The notes: generated from the sequence alone by a model not told the origin. A stretch of 10,409 bases of DNA from Limisphaerales bacterium (GCA_003152145.1 PLZL01000208.1:5870-16278), one strand, 5' to 3'. Positions 1-8,035 are shown, counted from the first letter of the stretch. Numbers and translations: made by a program.

Positions 1-1824
1 GATTCAAAATGGCCGCCCGCGCAAGTTGTTTCCGGCCCCGGCGGCGAACTCCGCGGGCTTTCCTGCGCCGCGCCGCCGATTCGGGAATTTGAAATCCACA
101 AATCGACTGCGACCTGGACGCTGACGAATGGTGATGTCGTTTTCGACCTCGGCCAGAACGCGTCGCATGTCTTGAAAATTTCCGTGGCCGGTCCGGCAGG
201 CAGCCGCGAGCGGCTCATGCCGGCGGAATTGACCAACGCTGATGGCTCCATCGCCCAAGGCTCGATGGGTGGCGGCCGGCGTGGACAGTTTTTTTGCGAA
301 TTCATCAAGGCCACTGACGGCGTGGAAACCTGGTCGCCAAAATTTTTCTACGTTGGCTGCCGCTATGTGCAGGCGCATTTCACGCCGGCCAATGCTGAAG
401 CTGTAACGCAGGTTTCCCAATCAGCGCTGCAAATCAAATCGCTCGAAGGCATCGTTGTTCATTCCTCATCCGAACCGGTCGGCGAGTTTTCCTGCTCCAA
501 CGATTTGTTCAACCACATCTGCACGCTCGTCCGCTGGGCGCAAATGAACAACATGGTGAGCCTGATGACTGATTGTCCGCACCGTGAACGGCTTGGCTGG
601 CTGGAGGAGGATCATCTCAACGGCCCGGCGCTGCGCTACGATTTCAACCTCGCGCGTCTGTTCACCAAACAGATGAACGACATGGCCGATGCACAGCTCG
701 CCAGCGGCCTGGTGCCGGACATTGCGCCCGAATATACCGTGTTTACCGGCGGCTTCCGCGATTCGCCGGAGTGGGGCAGCGCCTGCGTTCTCGTCCCGTG
801 GCAGCAATACGAATTCGACGGCGACCTACCATTGCTGCAAAAACATTACGACACCATGAAACGCTACGTTGCCTACCTCGGCAGCACCGCTGACTCGAAC
901 AACATTGTCAGTCATGGCCTCGGCGACTGGTATGACATCGGTCCCAAGGCGCCCGGGGTCGCGCAACTGACGCCCGTCCCGTTGACCGCCACGGCTTTTT
1001 ACTTTTACGACGCGTGGGTCGTCGCGCAAACCGCCGCGCTGCTCGGCAAGACCGCCGACGCCGGTCAATTTTCCGAACTCGCCGAAAAAATCCGCACGTC
1101 GTTCAACGAAAAGTTTTTCGACGCGACCAACCGTGTTTACGCCACCGGCTCGCAGTCGGCGAATTCCATCCCGCTCGTGATGGGCATTTGTGACCCGGCC
1201 AACCGTGACGCCGTTTTGAATTCAATCGTCGAAGATGTGCGCAAGCGCGGCAACGCGCTGACGGCGGGCGACGTCGGCTACCGCTATTTGCTCCGCGCGC
1301 TGGCCGACGGGGGGCGCAGCGACGTGATTTTTGACATCAACAACCAGTCGGACAAACCCGGCTACGGCTATCAACTAAAAATGGGCGCGACAAGCCTGAC
1401 CGAGGCGTGGAACGCGCGCGCCGGCAGTTCGCAGGACCATTTCATGCTCGGCCAGATTCAAGAATGGTTTTACCACGACCTTGCCGGAATTCAGGACGCG
1501 CCGGGCGGCGCCGGCTTCAAAAAAATTGTCATCGCTCCGCAACCCGTCGGCGACGTGAACTGGGTCAAGGCCAGCTTCGATTCCGTTCGCGGGAAAATCG
1601 TCTGTGACTGGAAACGTGACGAGAAAAAATTCACGCTGGATGTGACCATTCCGCCGAATACAACGGCAACGGTTTATGTTCCGGCAAAATCCGCCGAAGT
1701 TTTTGAAAGCGGCAAGCCGGCGCAAAAAAGCGACGGCGTGAATTTCCTGCGGATGGAAAATGGCCGGGCGGTTTTTGAAGTTGAATCGGGAAGTTACAGG
1801 TTTGAAACCGCTAATCTTCGCTAA
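1..1824 (+). CDS. GH78 alpha-L-rhamnosidase, partial (N-terminus outside window)
   Basis: This is an inverting glycosidase that releases terminal alpha-L-rhamnose from plant or algal glycans or glycosides. The frame is open from base 1 to a TAA at 1822-1824, giving 607 residues. The TTG at 172 is internal, because the family motif FDLGQN at residues 48-53 lies before it. That segment belongs to the beta-sandwich domain preceding the catalytic barrel. The (alpha/alpha)6 barrel covers about residues 135-500. It holds DCPHRERLGWLEE at 191-203, where D191, E196 and E203 match the family's active-site acidic residues; E203 is the likely general acid. E468 in GATSLTEAW is the likely general base. 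A C-terminal beta-sandwich follows from about residue 504. Full-length members are usually 900 residues or more, so roughly a third is missing, including any signal peptide. The gene converges on the GH95 gene. Family assignment is firm; the exact glycosidic linkage is not known. Confidence 0.93.
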   Translation, partial: DSKWPPAQVVSGPGGELRGLSCAAPPIREFEIHKSTATWTLTNGDVVFDLGQNASHVLKISVAGPAGSRERLMPAELTNADGSIAQGSMGGGRRGQFFCEFIKATDGVETWSPKFFYVGCRYVQAHFTPANAEAVTQVSQSALQIKSLEGIVVHSSSEPVGEFSCSNDLFNHICTLVRWAQMNNMVSLMTDCPHRERLGWLEEDHLNGPALRYDFNLARLFTKQMNDMADAQLASGLVPDIAPEYTVFTGGFRDSPEWGSACVLVPWQQYEFDGDLPLLQKHYDTMKRYVAYLGSTADSNNIVSHGLGDWYDIGPKAPGVAQLTPVPLTATAFYFYDAWVVAQTAALLGKTADAGQFSELAEKIRTSFNEKFFDATNRVYATGSQSANSIPLVMGICDPANRDAVLNSIVEDVRKRGNALTAGDVGYRYLLRALADGGRSDVIFDINNQSDKPGYGYQLKMGATSLTEAWNARAGSSQDHFMLGQIQEWFYHDLAGIQDAPGGAGFKKIVIAPQPVGDVNWVKASFDSVRGKIVCDWKRDEKKFTLDVTIPPNTTATVYVPAKSAEVFESGKPAQKSDGVNFLRMENGRAVFEVESGSYRFETANLR

Positions 1825-1859
1825 TCGGCGCTGGTTCAATTAACGAAAGAACGCGCGGA
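1825..1859. other. Convergent intergenic gap with direct repeat
   Basis: These 35 bases separate the stop of the + strand rhamnosidase from the stop of the - strand GH95 gene. I see no GC-rich hairpin followed by a T-run on either strand, so no intrinsic terminator can be called. The 11-mer ctggttcaatt occurs at 1831-1841 and again at 1863-1873, the second copy lying inside the GH95 3' end. Confidence 0.5.
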
Positions 1860-4181
1860 TTACTGGTTCAATTTGCCGTCAAGCACATATTGCCCGCCCG
1901 CCTTGGTCTTCAACTCGATTTCACGCCCGCTACAGTGAACGATGCAGGGATTGCCAAGCTTCGAGCGAATCACAGCACGCGTCAACACGCCATTGTCCCA
2001 AGCGAGGTCCACCTCAAATCCGTCGCGCGCGCACAGGCCAGTAACCGAGCCGCTGGGCCAAGCTTTGGGGAGCGCAGGCAGCAAATCCAAAATTCTGATT
2101 TCCAAGTCTCCGCCGCCGACTTCCGATTTCCGCGTCCACTGGCTTTGCAAAAGCATTTCGGCGATGCCGGCGGGTGCGCCAAAATTGCCATCAATTTGGA
2201 ACGGGCCGCAAAGGTCGAACAGATTCGGCAGCGTTCGGCGTTGGAAGAGCTGATTCAGTTGCCGGTAGGCGAACTCGCCGTCGCCGACGCGCGCCCACAG
2301 CGGGATGCGCCACGCGTAACTCCAGCCGGTGCTGCCGTCGCCGCGCCATTGGAGCAGGAGTTTGGCGGCGTCCCAGACCTTCGAGTCCGCCGGGGTGATA
2401 TCCGCGCCCGGATACAACGCCCAGAGCGGCGACATGTGGCGATGGTTGTTGTTTGGTTTGTCAATGTCATCCAGCCATTCCTGAAGCTGGCCGTTTTTAC
2501 CGACTTGATTCGCTGGAAGTTGGTCGCGAGTCTTAGCCAATTCTGCAGCAAAAGTTTTGCCAGTTTCCAAAATGCCGGCGGCGGCGATGGTTTCATTCAT
2601 CAATGCGCGGATGAGTTGACTGTCCATCGTTGGGCCGTAGCAGAGATTTCCCTGTTCAGGTGAATAGGCCGGTGCGGTGACGAGCCAGCCGGTCTTGGGA
2701 TCTTTCACCAGAAAATCCACGAAGAATTGCGACGCCGATTTCATGTCCGGGTAGGCGCGGGCGAGAAATTTTTTGTCGCCGGTGAACAGGTAATGCTCCC
2801 ACAAATGATAACACAGCCACGCGCCGCCGGTCGGCCAGACGCCGTCAACGCCGTTGATGGGCGCGGAGCCGCGCCAGAGGTCGGTGTTGTGATGCACGAC
2901 CCAGCCGCTGCAGCCGTATTGTTCCTTCGCCGTCCGCGCGCCACTGATGGCGAGATCGCCGATCATGTCAAACAGTGGCGCAGAGCATTCGCTCAAGTTG
3001 GCAACTTCCGCCGGCCAGTAATTCATCTCGCAATTGATGTTGAGCGTCCATTTGCTTTCCCACGGTGGATTGAGCTGGTCGTTCCAGAGACCTTGCAAAT
3101 TGGCCGGCTGACCGCCCGGACGGCTGCTTGAAATCAGCAGGTAGCGGCCATATTGAAAATAAAGTGCAGCCAGCGCCGGGTCGCCCTCCAGGCCAGTGGT
3201 CTTAACCTGATTCAACCGCTCGTCCGTCGGCAAATCCGCGCGGTCGGTGCGGCCCAAATTCAAAGTCACTCGGTCAAAGAGCTGGCGGTAATCAGCCAGG
3301 TGGCGGGATAACAGCGCGTCAAAACCTGATTGGCTGACTTTCGCGAGGGTTTGCCCGCAACGCTCATCGGGTTTGGCACTGATGTCCTGAAAATTTTTGA
3401 AACTCGTTGCCGCGACCAGAAGCAGCGTGGCCGAGTTGGCGTTTTCAACCACGATGACGGTTCCATTGGTCGTGACGGTTCCACCGTCGCAAAGCACTCG
3501 CACGCGTGATTCAAATTTTAATCCGCCGGCTTCGACCTGTCCGGTCAAGGCGAGCGTGTCTTGGACAATGCCCTTGGTTTCGGAATTGGTTTGCGGACTG
3601 TCCATCTTCAACGTGAAGCTGACATGGCCGGGGTTGTCCGCCGTGAAATGTAAAACGACCAAGCCGTCGGGATAACTGGCGAACGCCTCGCGTTTGTAAG
3701 TCGCTCCGTCTGCGCGATACGTCACGCGGGCAATTGCTGAATCCAAATCCAATTCGCGGCGGTAATCGCTGATGTTCGTCTGGCCGATGAAATGCAAATG
3801 GAGATCGCCGAACGGCTGGTAGGCTTTCTGCCGCACTGGATCGCTGAGAAAATTGGTCTTGGCGACGCCCTCGGCCTCCTTGATTTTGCCGTCGAACAAC
3901 AGTTGCCGGATTTGTGCCAGATGATTGCTGGCGCCAGCACGGACATAATCGTGCGGCTGCCCTTTCCAGAGCGTGTCCTCATTGAACTGGATGTGTTCGT
4001 CGGGAACCCCGCCGAAAATCATCGCGCCCAGACGCCCATTGCCGATGGGCAGGGCGTCAGTCCATTTTTCGCCCGGTTGCGCGAACCACAGGCGGACCGG
4101 CGGATTCTCCGCGCCTTGTGCCGGAAAAAGAACCAGCACCGGGACGGCCAACAATGCGAGCAATGAGCTTTTCACATTCAT
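1860..4181 (-). CDS. GH95 alpha-L-fucosidase (or alpha-L-galactosidase), secreted
   Basis: This is an inverting exo-glycosidase expected to remove terminal alpha-L-fucose, or alpha-L-galactose as some family members do. The protein has 773 residues, a normal length for the family. Residues 1-24 form a signal peptide (MNVK, a hydrophobic stretch, then AQGA before ENPP), so it acts in the periplasm or outside. The N-terminal beta-domain shows LPIGNGRLGAMIFGG at 44-58 and FNEDTLW at 66-72. The helical barrel carries NLQGLWNDQLNPPW at 361-374 and NINCEMNYW at 381-389. N381 and N383 match the two catalytic asparagines of Bifidobacterium AfcA; E509 in APAYSPE is the likely general acid and D664 in QIDGNFG the likely partner of the asparagines. 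A C-terminal beta-domain follows from about residue 695. The ATG is 16 bases after the GH2 stop and has an AAGGGA site, so it is probably co-transcribed with GH2. Family is secure; fucose versus galactose preference is not. Confidence 0.94.
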   Translation of the reverse strand: MNVKSSLLALLAVPVLVLFPAQGAENPPVRLWFAQPGEKWTDALPIGNGRLGAMIFGGVPDEHIQFNEDTLWKGQPHDYVRAGASNHLAQIRQLLFDGKIKEAEGVAKTNFLSDPVRQKAYQPFGDLHLHFIGQTNISDYRRELDLDSAIARVTYRADGATYKREAFASYPDGLVVLHFTADNPGHVSFTLKMDSPQTNSETKGIVQDTLALTGQVEAGGLKFESRVRVLCDGGTVTTNGTVIVVENANSATLLLVAATSFKNFQDISAKPDERCGQTLAKVSQSGFDALLSRHLADYRQLFDRVTLNLGRTDRADLPTDERLNQVKTTGLEGDPALAALYFQYGRYLLISSSRPGGQPANLQGLWNDQLNPPWESKWTLNINCEMNYWPAEVANLSECSAPLFDMIGDLAISGARTAKEQYGCSGWVVHHNTDLWRGSAPINGVDGVWPTGGAWLCYHLWEHYLFTGDKKFLARAYPDMKSASQFFVDFLVKDPKTGWLVTAPAYSPEQGNLCYGPTMDSQLIRALMNETIAAAGILETGKTFAAELAKTRDQLPANQVGKNGQLQEWLDDIDKPNNNHRHMSPLWALYPGADITPADSKVWDAAKLLLQWRGDGSTGWSYAWRIPLWARVGDGEFAYRQLNQLFQRRTLPNLFDLCGPFQIDGNFGAPAGIAEMLLQSQWTRKSEVGGGDLEIRILDLLPALPKAWPSGSVTGLCARDGFEVDLAWDNGVLTRAVIRSKLGNPCIVHCSGREIELKTKAGGQYVLDGKLNQ

Positions 4182-4191
4182 GGTTTATATT

Positions 4192-4197
4192 TCCCTT
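4192..4197 (-). promoter_or_regulatory. Ribosome binding site of the GH95 gene
   Basis: On the - strand AAGGGA follows directly after the TGA of the GH2 gene (4200-4198) and lies 10 bases before the GH95 ATG at 4181. It supports this start and suggests that ribosomes finishing GH2 can reinitiate on GH95. Confidence 0.6.
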
Positions 4198-7128
4198 TCA
4201 AGGCATCTTTCCAAAATAAAAACTCACCGAACCGCGATAGTCGCCGCGCGCGACGGCGCGTGCGCCGGACGGACCGCCGGCTTCCGGCGCATTGAACTTG
4301 CTGCCGATGGGCGGAATCGCATCCAAAAACCCAAGGCCGCAGCGGGGCAGTGATGGAATCGTGTGCCCGCCCAGATTTACCGGTGGAAATTCCGGCGTGA
4401 GCACCTGCACGAATGTGTCGCGGCTGGACGTAAGACTGGTAATCAGCCCCTCTCTCGTTTCCAATTGCATCCAATAGACGTTGGCGAAGCAGCCTTTGAA
4501 TTCGGGATAAATCCAGTCGCGCCAGCCGGTGATGGTATTGTTGTAATCATTTTCCCAGATGCCGAGCGTCGCGCCTTGCAAACGATTTTTCCATACGCGA
4601 TACGGCCCGTCGCCAAGCCAGCGCTTTCTCTTCACAAGATTTTCCGGATAATCAAAGATGACGCCGAAGAAATCGTTCGTGCCAGACGCCGTGTAAGTAT
4701 AATCGCACATGACCAAACCATCGCTGCGGACATGCCAGACGACTTTTTTCAACTCACCGTCGAATTTAGCGACCACCGCAACTCCTTCACCATCGTTTGT
4801 TCTTTCAGTGCTTATCAGTTTTGCGTTCCCAATGACAGGTCGTGGGCCGGTGAGTGAAATGTCCTGATCATCGCACCGAATGCTTGCAAGCAATCCCGTT
4901 TGCTTGCTGATAGTCGCTCTCAAAATGCCTATATTCCCCAAGCTCCCAGTTTTGATTTCGATAGTCTCGGCAGTTTCAGCAACAACGGGCGGTCCGAACG
5001 AAGAAATGTTTACGGGCGGATACTGTCCATTGAGATGTTGTGACGGCCAAACCCAAGTCCATAACTCACGCCCGTCCGGACCATCCACGCGAAGCGCAAT
5101 GGCGTCAGCCCCATCCCAATCCCAATTTTCCGGTAAGGAAAGTTTTAATGAGCCTTTGTCTCCGGGCGCGATGTGGGGTGCATCAACTATTCCTTGGTCA
5201 ATAATTCGAGTGCCAGCATTTGTCCCCCATCCACGCCACAACTGTCGAAGCTGCCATGTGAACTTACACTTGCGCGTGTCGGTGAAACTGAAATGATTTT
5301 CTATTGTGAACGTGTCATTCGTTTCCCGCGTCACTTGAATCGGCGACCAGATTTCTTTGATTGTGTAAAAACTGCCCTCGCGCTCGCGATACGGGCCGAC
5401 GATACCATCCGGCGCTTCGTTGCCGCTCACGTCTATTTTGCCCGTGTCCGGGCGGTGGACGCCTTCGTCCAAGAGCGCCCAGATGAAACCGCCGCCGATG
5501 TATTTGCTGTGCGACATCAAATTCCAAACATCCTCCAAACCCGCGCCCGCGCCTCCGTCGTAAAGCCCGTGCAAAAATTCTGTCGGCATGTAAATCCACC
5601 TCTGCGCAGAGTTCGTGTCGGCGAAATACTTGTTCGAGTGGAAGGTAATCGGCCAGCCATTGCAGGCGAGTTTGGCGAAATCGTAAGGCAGATAATGCGC
5701 GGTGTTCACGCCGCCAAATGGCGCCCACGGATGCAGCACGCGCCGCTGCTGCGGATCGAATTCGCTGAAAATCTTGTCGAGGTTCGTATTGAAGCCGCCT
5801 TCATTGCCGTTGTCCCAGAACAAAACGCACGGATGATTCACATCACGTGTTACCATTTCGCCGACGAGCTTCGTGCCGGTCGGCGTGTCGTAATACCGGT
5901 GCCAGCCGCCGAGTTCATCGAGAACATAAAGTCCCAGTTCGTCGCATAAATCGAGAAACTCCGCATCCGGCGGATAATGCGACATGCGGACGGCGTTCAT
6001 ATTCATGTCCTTCATCATCTCGATGTCGAGCCGGTGGACGGCCTCGCTCAAACATCGGCCCGAATCCGGCCAGAATGAGTGGCGGTCGCACCCCTTCAAA
6101 ATCACACGCTGGCCGTTGAGGTATAGGCCGTCGCCGTCGCGGACTTCAAACGTGCGAAAGCCAAAGCGTTGCTCGATTTGGTGGATGATTTTGCCGTTTT
6201 GTTTGAGCCGGACCTCGACTTTGTAAAGATTGGGCGTTTCGGCGGTCCAGAGTTTTGGTGAAGTGATTTCAGTTTGAAGCGATGCTTTCCCCACGGAAAT
6301 CGTCCCGGCAAATGTTGCGCCGACTTTTTTTCCATTCGACGTTTGGATTTGCGCCTCGACTTTTTCAGCGTTGGTCACGCCATCCAGAAAAACGTCCATT
6401 GAAAAACTTCCATCGGCCTTCGCGTCAATGGCGACGTGCTCGATGAATTCCTGCGGCTCGGTTTCGAGACAAACCGGGCGAAAAATGCCGCCATACATCC
6501 AGTAATCGCCGGTGCGCTCGGCGCCGTTCACGGAGGCGTTCGCGGAATGTTTGGCGACCGTGACTTCGAGTTTGTTCGCCGCGCCGAATTTCACCAGCTT
6601 CGTGATTTCGTATTTGAAGCGATAGTAACCGCCTTGGTGCATCGGCCCGGCAGATTGGCCATTGATTTTCGCGCTCGTATCGGTCATTGCGCCGTCAAAT
6701 ACGAGGAAGATGCGGTGATTTTCCCACGCGGCGGGAACTTTGAAATCGTGTTCATATAGTCCGGTTTCCGGGTTGGTTGGATCACGGTGATACGTCAGCG
6801 CGCCAAAGCCATGCAGCTCCCAGTTTGAAGGCACGACGAGATTCGTCCAATAACCGGATTGCGCGCCGGTGGTGCAGAAAAATTTCCACGGGATCGCGTC
6901 GTCCTTGCCGTGGCCGGAGAGGAATTGGACTTCGGTTTTTTGCGCGAATGCGGACAGGGTCGTTGCGAAAAAAATTGCTGCGACAAAGACAAAACATTCA
7001 AGCTCCGACATCCAACATCCAAAGAAGCTCCAAGGACCAAACTTCAAATTTCGAGCAGCCAGTCGTTTGGAATTGGGAGATTGGAATTTCTCTGGAGCTT
7101 GGAGCTTGGAGTTTGGAGCTTCCTTCAT
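4198..7128 (-). CDS. GH2 family beta-glycosidase, probably secreted
   Basis: This is a retaining beta-glycosidase of the beta-galactosidase/glucuronidase/mannosidase superfamily, 976 residues from the ATG at 7128. The sugar-binding jelly-roll (about 75-225) includes the usual YWMYGGIFRPV at 209-219. An immunoglobulin-like domain follows (about 226-325), then the TIM barrel with RMSHYPPDAEFLDLCDELGL at 381-400. E443 in WDNGNEGG is the acid/base and E517 in MPTEFLHG the likely nucleophile; the 74-residue spacing is close to that of E. coli LacZ. GGGFIWALLDEG at 545-556 ends the barrel. Residues from about 720 to the end resemble the LacZ C-terminal domain (RWLGDGPYRVWKNR at 836-849). A hydrophobic segment, residues 45-63 ending SAFAQ, looks like a signal peptide. 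Residues 1-39 come from a low-complexity repeat. An alternative start is Met40 at 7011, which lacks a ribosome binding site. Substrate sugar cannot be read from the sequence. Confidence 0.92.
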   Translation of the reverse strand: MKEAPNSKLQAPEKFQSPNSKRLAARNLKFGPWSFFGCWMSELECFVFVAAIFFATTLSAFAQKTEVQFLSGHGKDDAIPWKFFCTTGAQSGYWTNLVVPSNWELHGFGALTYHRDPTNPETGLYEHDFKVPAAWENHRIFLVFDGAMTDTSAKINGQSAGPMHQGGYYRFKYEITKLVKFGAANKLEVTVAKHSANASVNGAERTGDYWMYGGIFRPVCLETEPQEFIEHVAIDAKADGSFSMDVFLDGVTNAEKVEAQIQTSNGKKVGATFAGTISVGKASLQTEITSPKLWTAETPNLYKVEVRLKQNGKIIHQIEQRFGFRTFEVRDGDGLYLNGQRVILKGCDRHSFWPDSGRCLSEAVHRLDIEMMKDMNMNAVRMSHYPPDAEFLDLCDELGLYVLDELGGWHRYYDTPTGTKLVGEMVTRDVNHPCVLFWDNGNEGGFNTNLDKIFSEFDPQQRRVLHPWAPFGGVNTAHYLPYDFAKLACNGWPITFHSNKYFADTNSAQRWIYMPTEFLHGLYDGGAGAGLEDVWNLMSHSKYIGGGFIWALLDEGVHRPDTGKIDVSGNEAPDGIVGPYREREGSFYTIKEIWSPIQVTRETNDTFTIENHFSFTDTRKCKFTWQLRQLWRGWGTNAGTRIIDQGIVDAPHIAPGDKGSLKLSLPENWDWDGADAIALRVDGPDGRELWTWVWPSQHLNGQYPPVNISSFGPPVVAETAETIEIKTGSLGNIGILRATISKQTGLLASIRCDDQDISLTGPRPVIGNAKLISTERTNDGEGVAVVAKFDGELKKVVWHVRSDGLVMCDYTYTASGTNDFFGVIFDYPENLVKRKRWLGDGPYRVWKNRLQGATLGIWENDYNNTITGWRDWIYPEFKGCFANVYWMQLETREGLITSLTSSRDTFVQVLTPEFPPVNLGGHTIPSLPRCGLGFLDAIPPIGSKFNAPEAGGPSGARAVARGDYRGSVSFYFGKMP
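7012..7125. repeat. Low-complexity interspersed repeat with heptamer tandem and inverted arms
   Basis: On the + strand four tandem heptamers (ggagctt, ggagctt, ggagttt, ggagctt) run from 7094 to 7121. Related units such as ttggaattgggagattggaatt lie before them, at about 7077-7088. The 10-mer gaagctccaa at 7024-7033 is the exact reverse complement of ttggagcttc at 7113-7122, so the block could fold into a long, imperfect hairpin. The composition differs from the flanking genes. I recall similar 'agctccaaactccaagctcc' blocks scattered through Verrucomicrobiota/Planctomycetota genomes, but copy number here is untested. It begins just inside the GH2 ATG and is open in the GH2 frame, contributing the first 39 residues if translation starts at 7128. 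Confidence 0.7.
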
Positions 7129-7129
7129 T

Positions 7130-8035
7130 TTAGCCTTTCAAATGCTGGCGGAATTCCGTCGGCGTCATCCCGGTGTGATGGCGGAAAAAGTGGCTGAAAT
7201 AGAATTCGCTGGAGAAACTCAACTGGCCGGCGACGTCCTTGATCGAAAGCCGCCTGTCGGCGAGCAGCAGCCGCGCCTGATCGAGCCGCACACGCTGGAT
7301 GTGTTCGTGAATCGTGCCCTGGCCGGCCTGCTGGAACAGCGCGCGCAGGCCGGAATAGCTGACCTTGCCAATGGTGGCGAGTTCCTTCGCCTTCCAGTCG
7401 CGCAGCGGGTTAGCGGAGATGGCGTTGAGCACGCGCGCAACGGGCGCGGGCAGTTCCGCATTGGGCGAGACGAGCAGGTTTCGTGACATGAGCAGCCGGC
7501 CGAGCAATTCGGTGATGCGGATATGGACCTGCCATTCCCAACCGATGGGCCGGCGGCGGACGAGGCGGAGCAGTTCGCTTTGCGTCTGCGTGACGAACCG
7601 GAAATCGTCGAGCGTGAACTCGGCGTTTTCCTCGTCGCGAAATTCCTCGCGCCAGAATTCCAAGCCCGGCCCGCCAAACCGGAAGCCGGTGATGGTAAGG
7701 TGCCGCCCGGGCGCGGGCGTATAAGTCCGCGGCTTGGCCATGTCCACCAGCCAGATTTTTTTGCCGCGCTTCAATTCGAAACGGCTGGATTTGTATTCCA
7801 GTTCACCTTCGCCGGACTGCGCCCAGAACAGATGCGCGCCCGGTTTCTCAAAACGCTCATGACGGTCGGGCTGGACCACGCGGCGGGAGCCGATGGAAAA
7901 AAGATGCCACAGCAGCCGGCGCGCAATCGGCGACGGGTCAACGAAAATGAGGTTTTCTGACGAACCGGGCAGTTTCGGCATCAGCCCCGTTGTATCAGAC
8001 TGCGCCCCGTCATGTCCACTTTGCAGGCCAGGCAT
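7130..8035 (-). CDS. AraC-family transcriptional regulator
   Basis: This is a cytoplasmic DNA-binding regulator, 301 residues from the ATG at 8035. Residues 55-130 form a cupin-type AraC ligand-binding region (HERFEKPGAHLFWAQSGEGE at 59-78, then a run of beta-strand-like sequence). The C-terminal third contains two helix-turn-helix motifs. The first lies around WKAKELATIGKVSYSGLRAL at 214-233. The second covers about 262-298 and ends with the typical FYFSHFFRHHTGMTPTEFR. The outer start overlaps the end of the kinase gene by 26 bases. Met19 at 7981 begins 28 bases after the kinase stop and also leaves the domains intact; neither start has a convincing ribosome binding site. The gene sits between acid-sugar genes and glycosidase genes with almost no gap. 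It probably activates this locus in response to a released sugar or a metabolite; the ligand is unknown. Confidence 0.92.
   Translation of the reverse strand: MPGLQSGHDGAQSDTTGLMPKLPGSSENLIFVDPSPIARRLLWHLFSIGSRRVVQPDRHERFEKPGAHLFWAQSGEGELEYKSSRFELKRGKKIWLVDMAKPRTYTPAPGRHLTITGFRFGGPGLEFWREEFRDEENAEFTLDDFRFVTQTQSELLRLVRRRPIGWEWQVHIRITELLGRLLMSRNLLVSPNAELPAPVARVLNAISANPLRDWKAKELATIGKVSYSGLRALFQQAGQGTIHEHIQRVRLDQARLLLADRRLSIKDVAGQLSFSSEFYFSHFFRHHTGMTPTEFRQHLKG
7134..7139 (-). promoter_or_regulatory. Possible ribosome binding site for the outer GH2 start
   Basis: GAAAGG on the - strand lies in the last codons of the AraC gene, 5 bases before the ATG at 7128-7126. No comparable site precedes the inner Met at 7011. 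This favours translation from 7128, through the repeat. The match to a consensus site is only fair. Confidence 0.45.

Noticed and set aside
172..1824. Rhamnosidase starting at the TTG at 172
   Set aside because: The frame is open to base 1 and encodes family-like sequence (FDLGQN) before 172, so the gene is cut by the window edge.
7094..7121. CRISPR-like array from the heptamer repeats
   Set aside because: The units are only 7 bases long, directly abutting and without spacers; this is a low-complexity tandem repeat.
6869..7486. Long + strand frame across the repeat and the AraC gene, and other long antisense frames (for example 1890-2663, 5173-5949, 8535-9212)
   Set aside because: They lie opposite well-supported genes, show no recognisable domains and are rich in Arg/Ala, as expected from third-position GC bias on the opposite strand.
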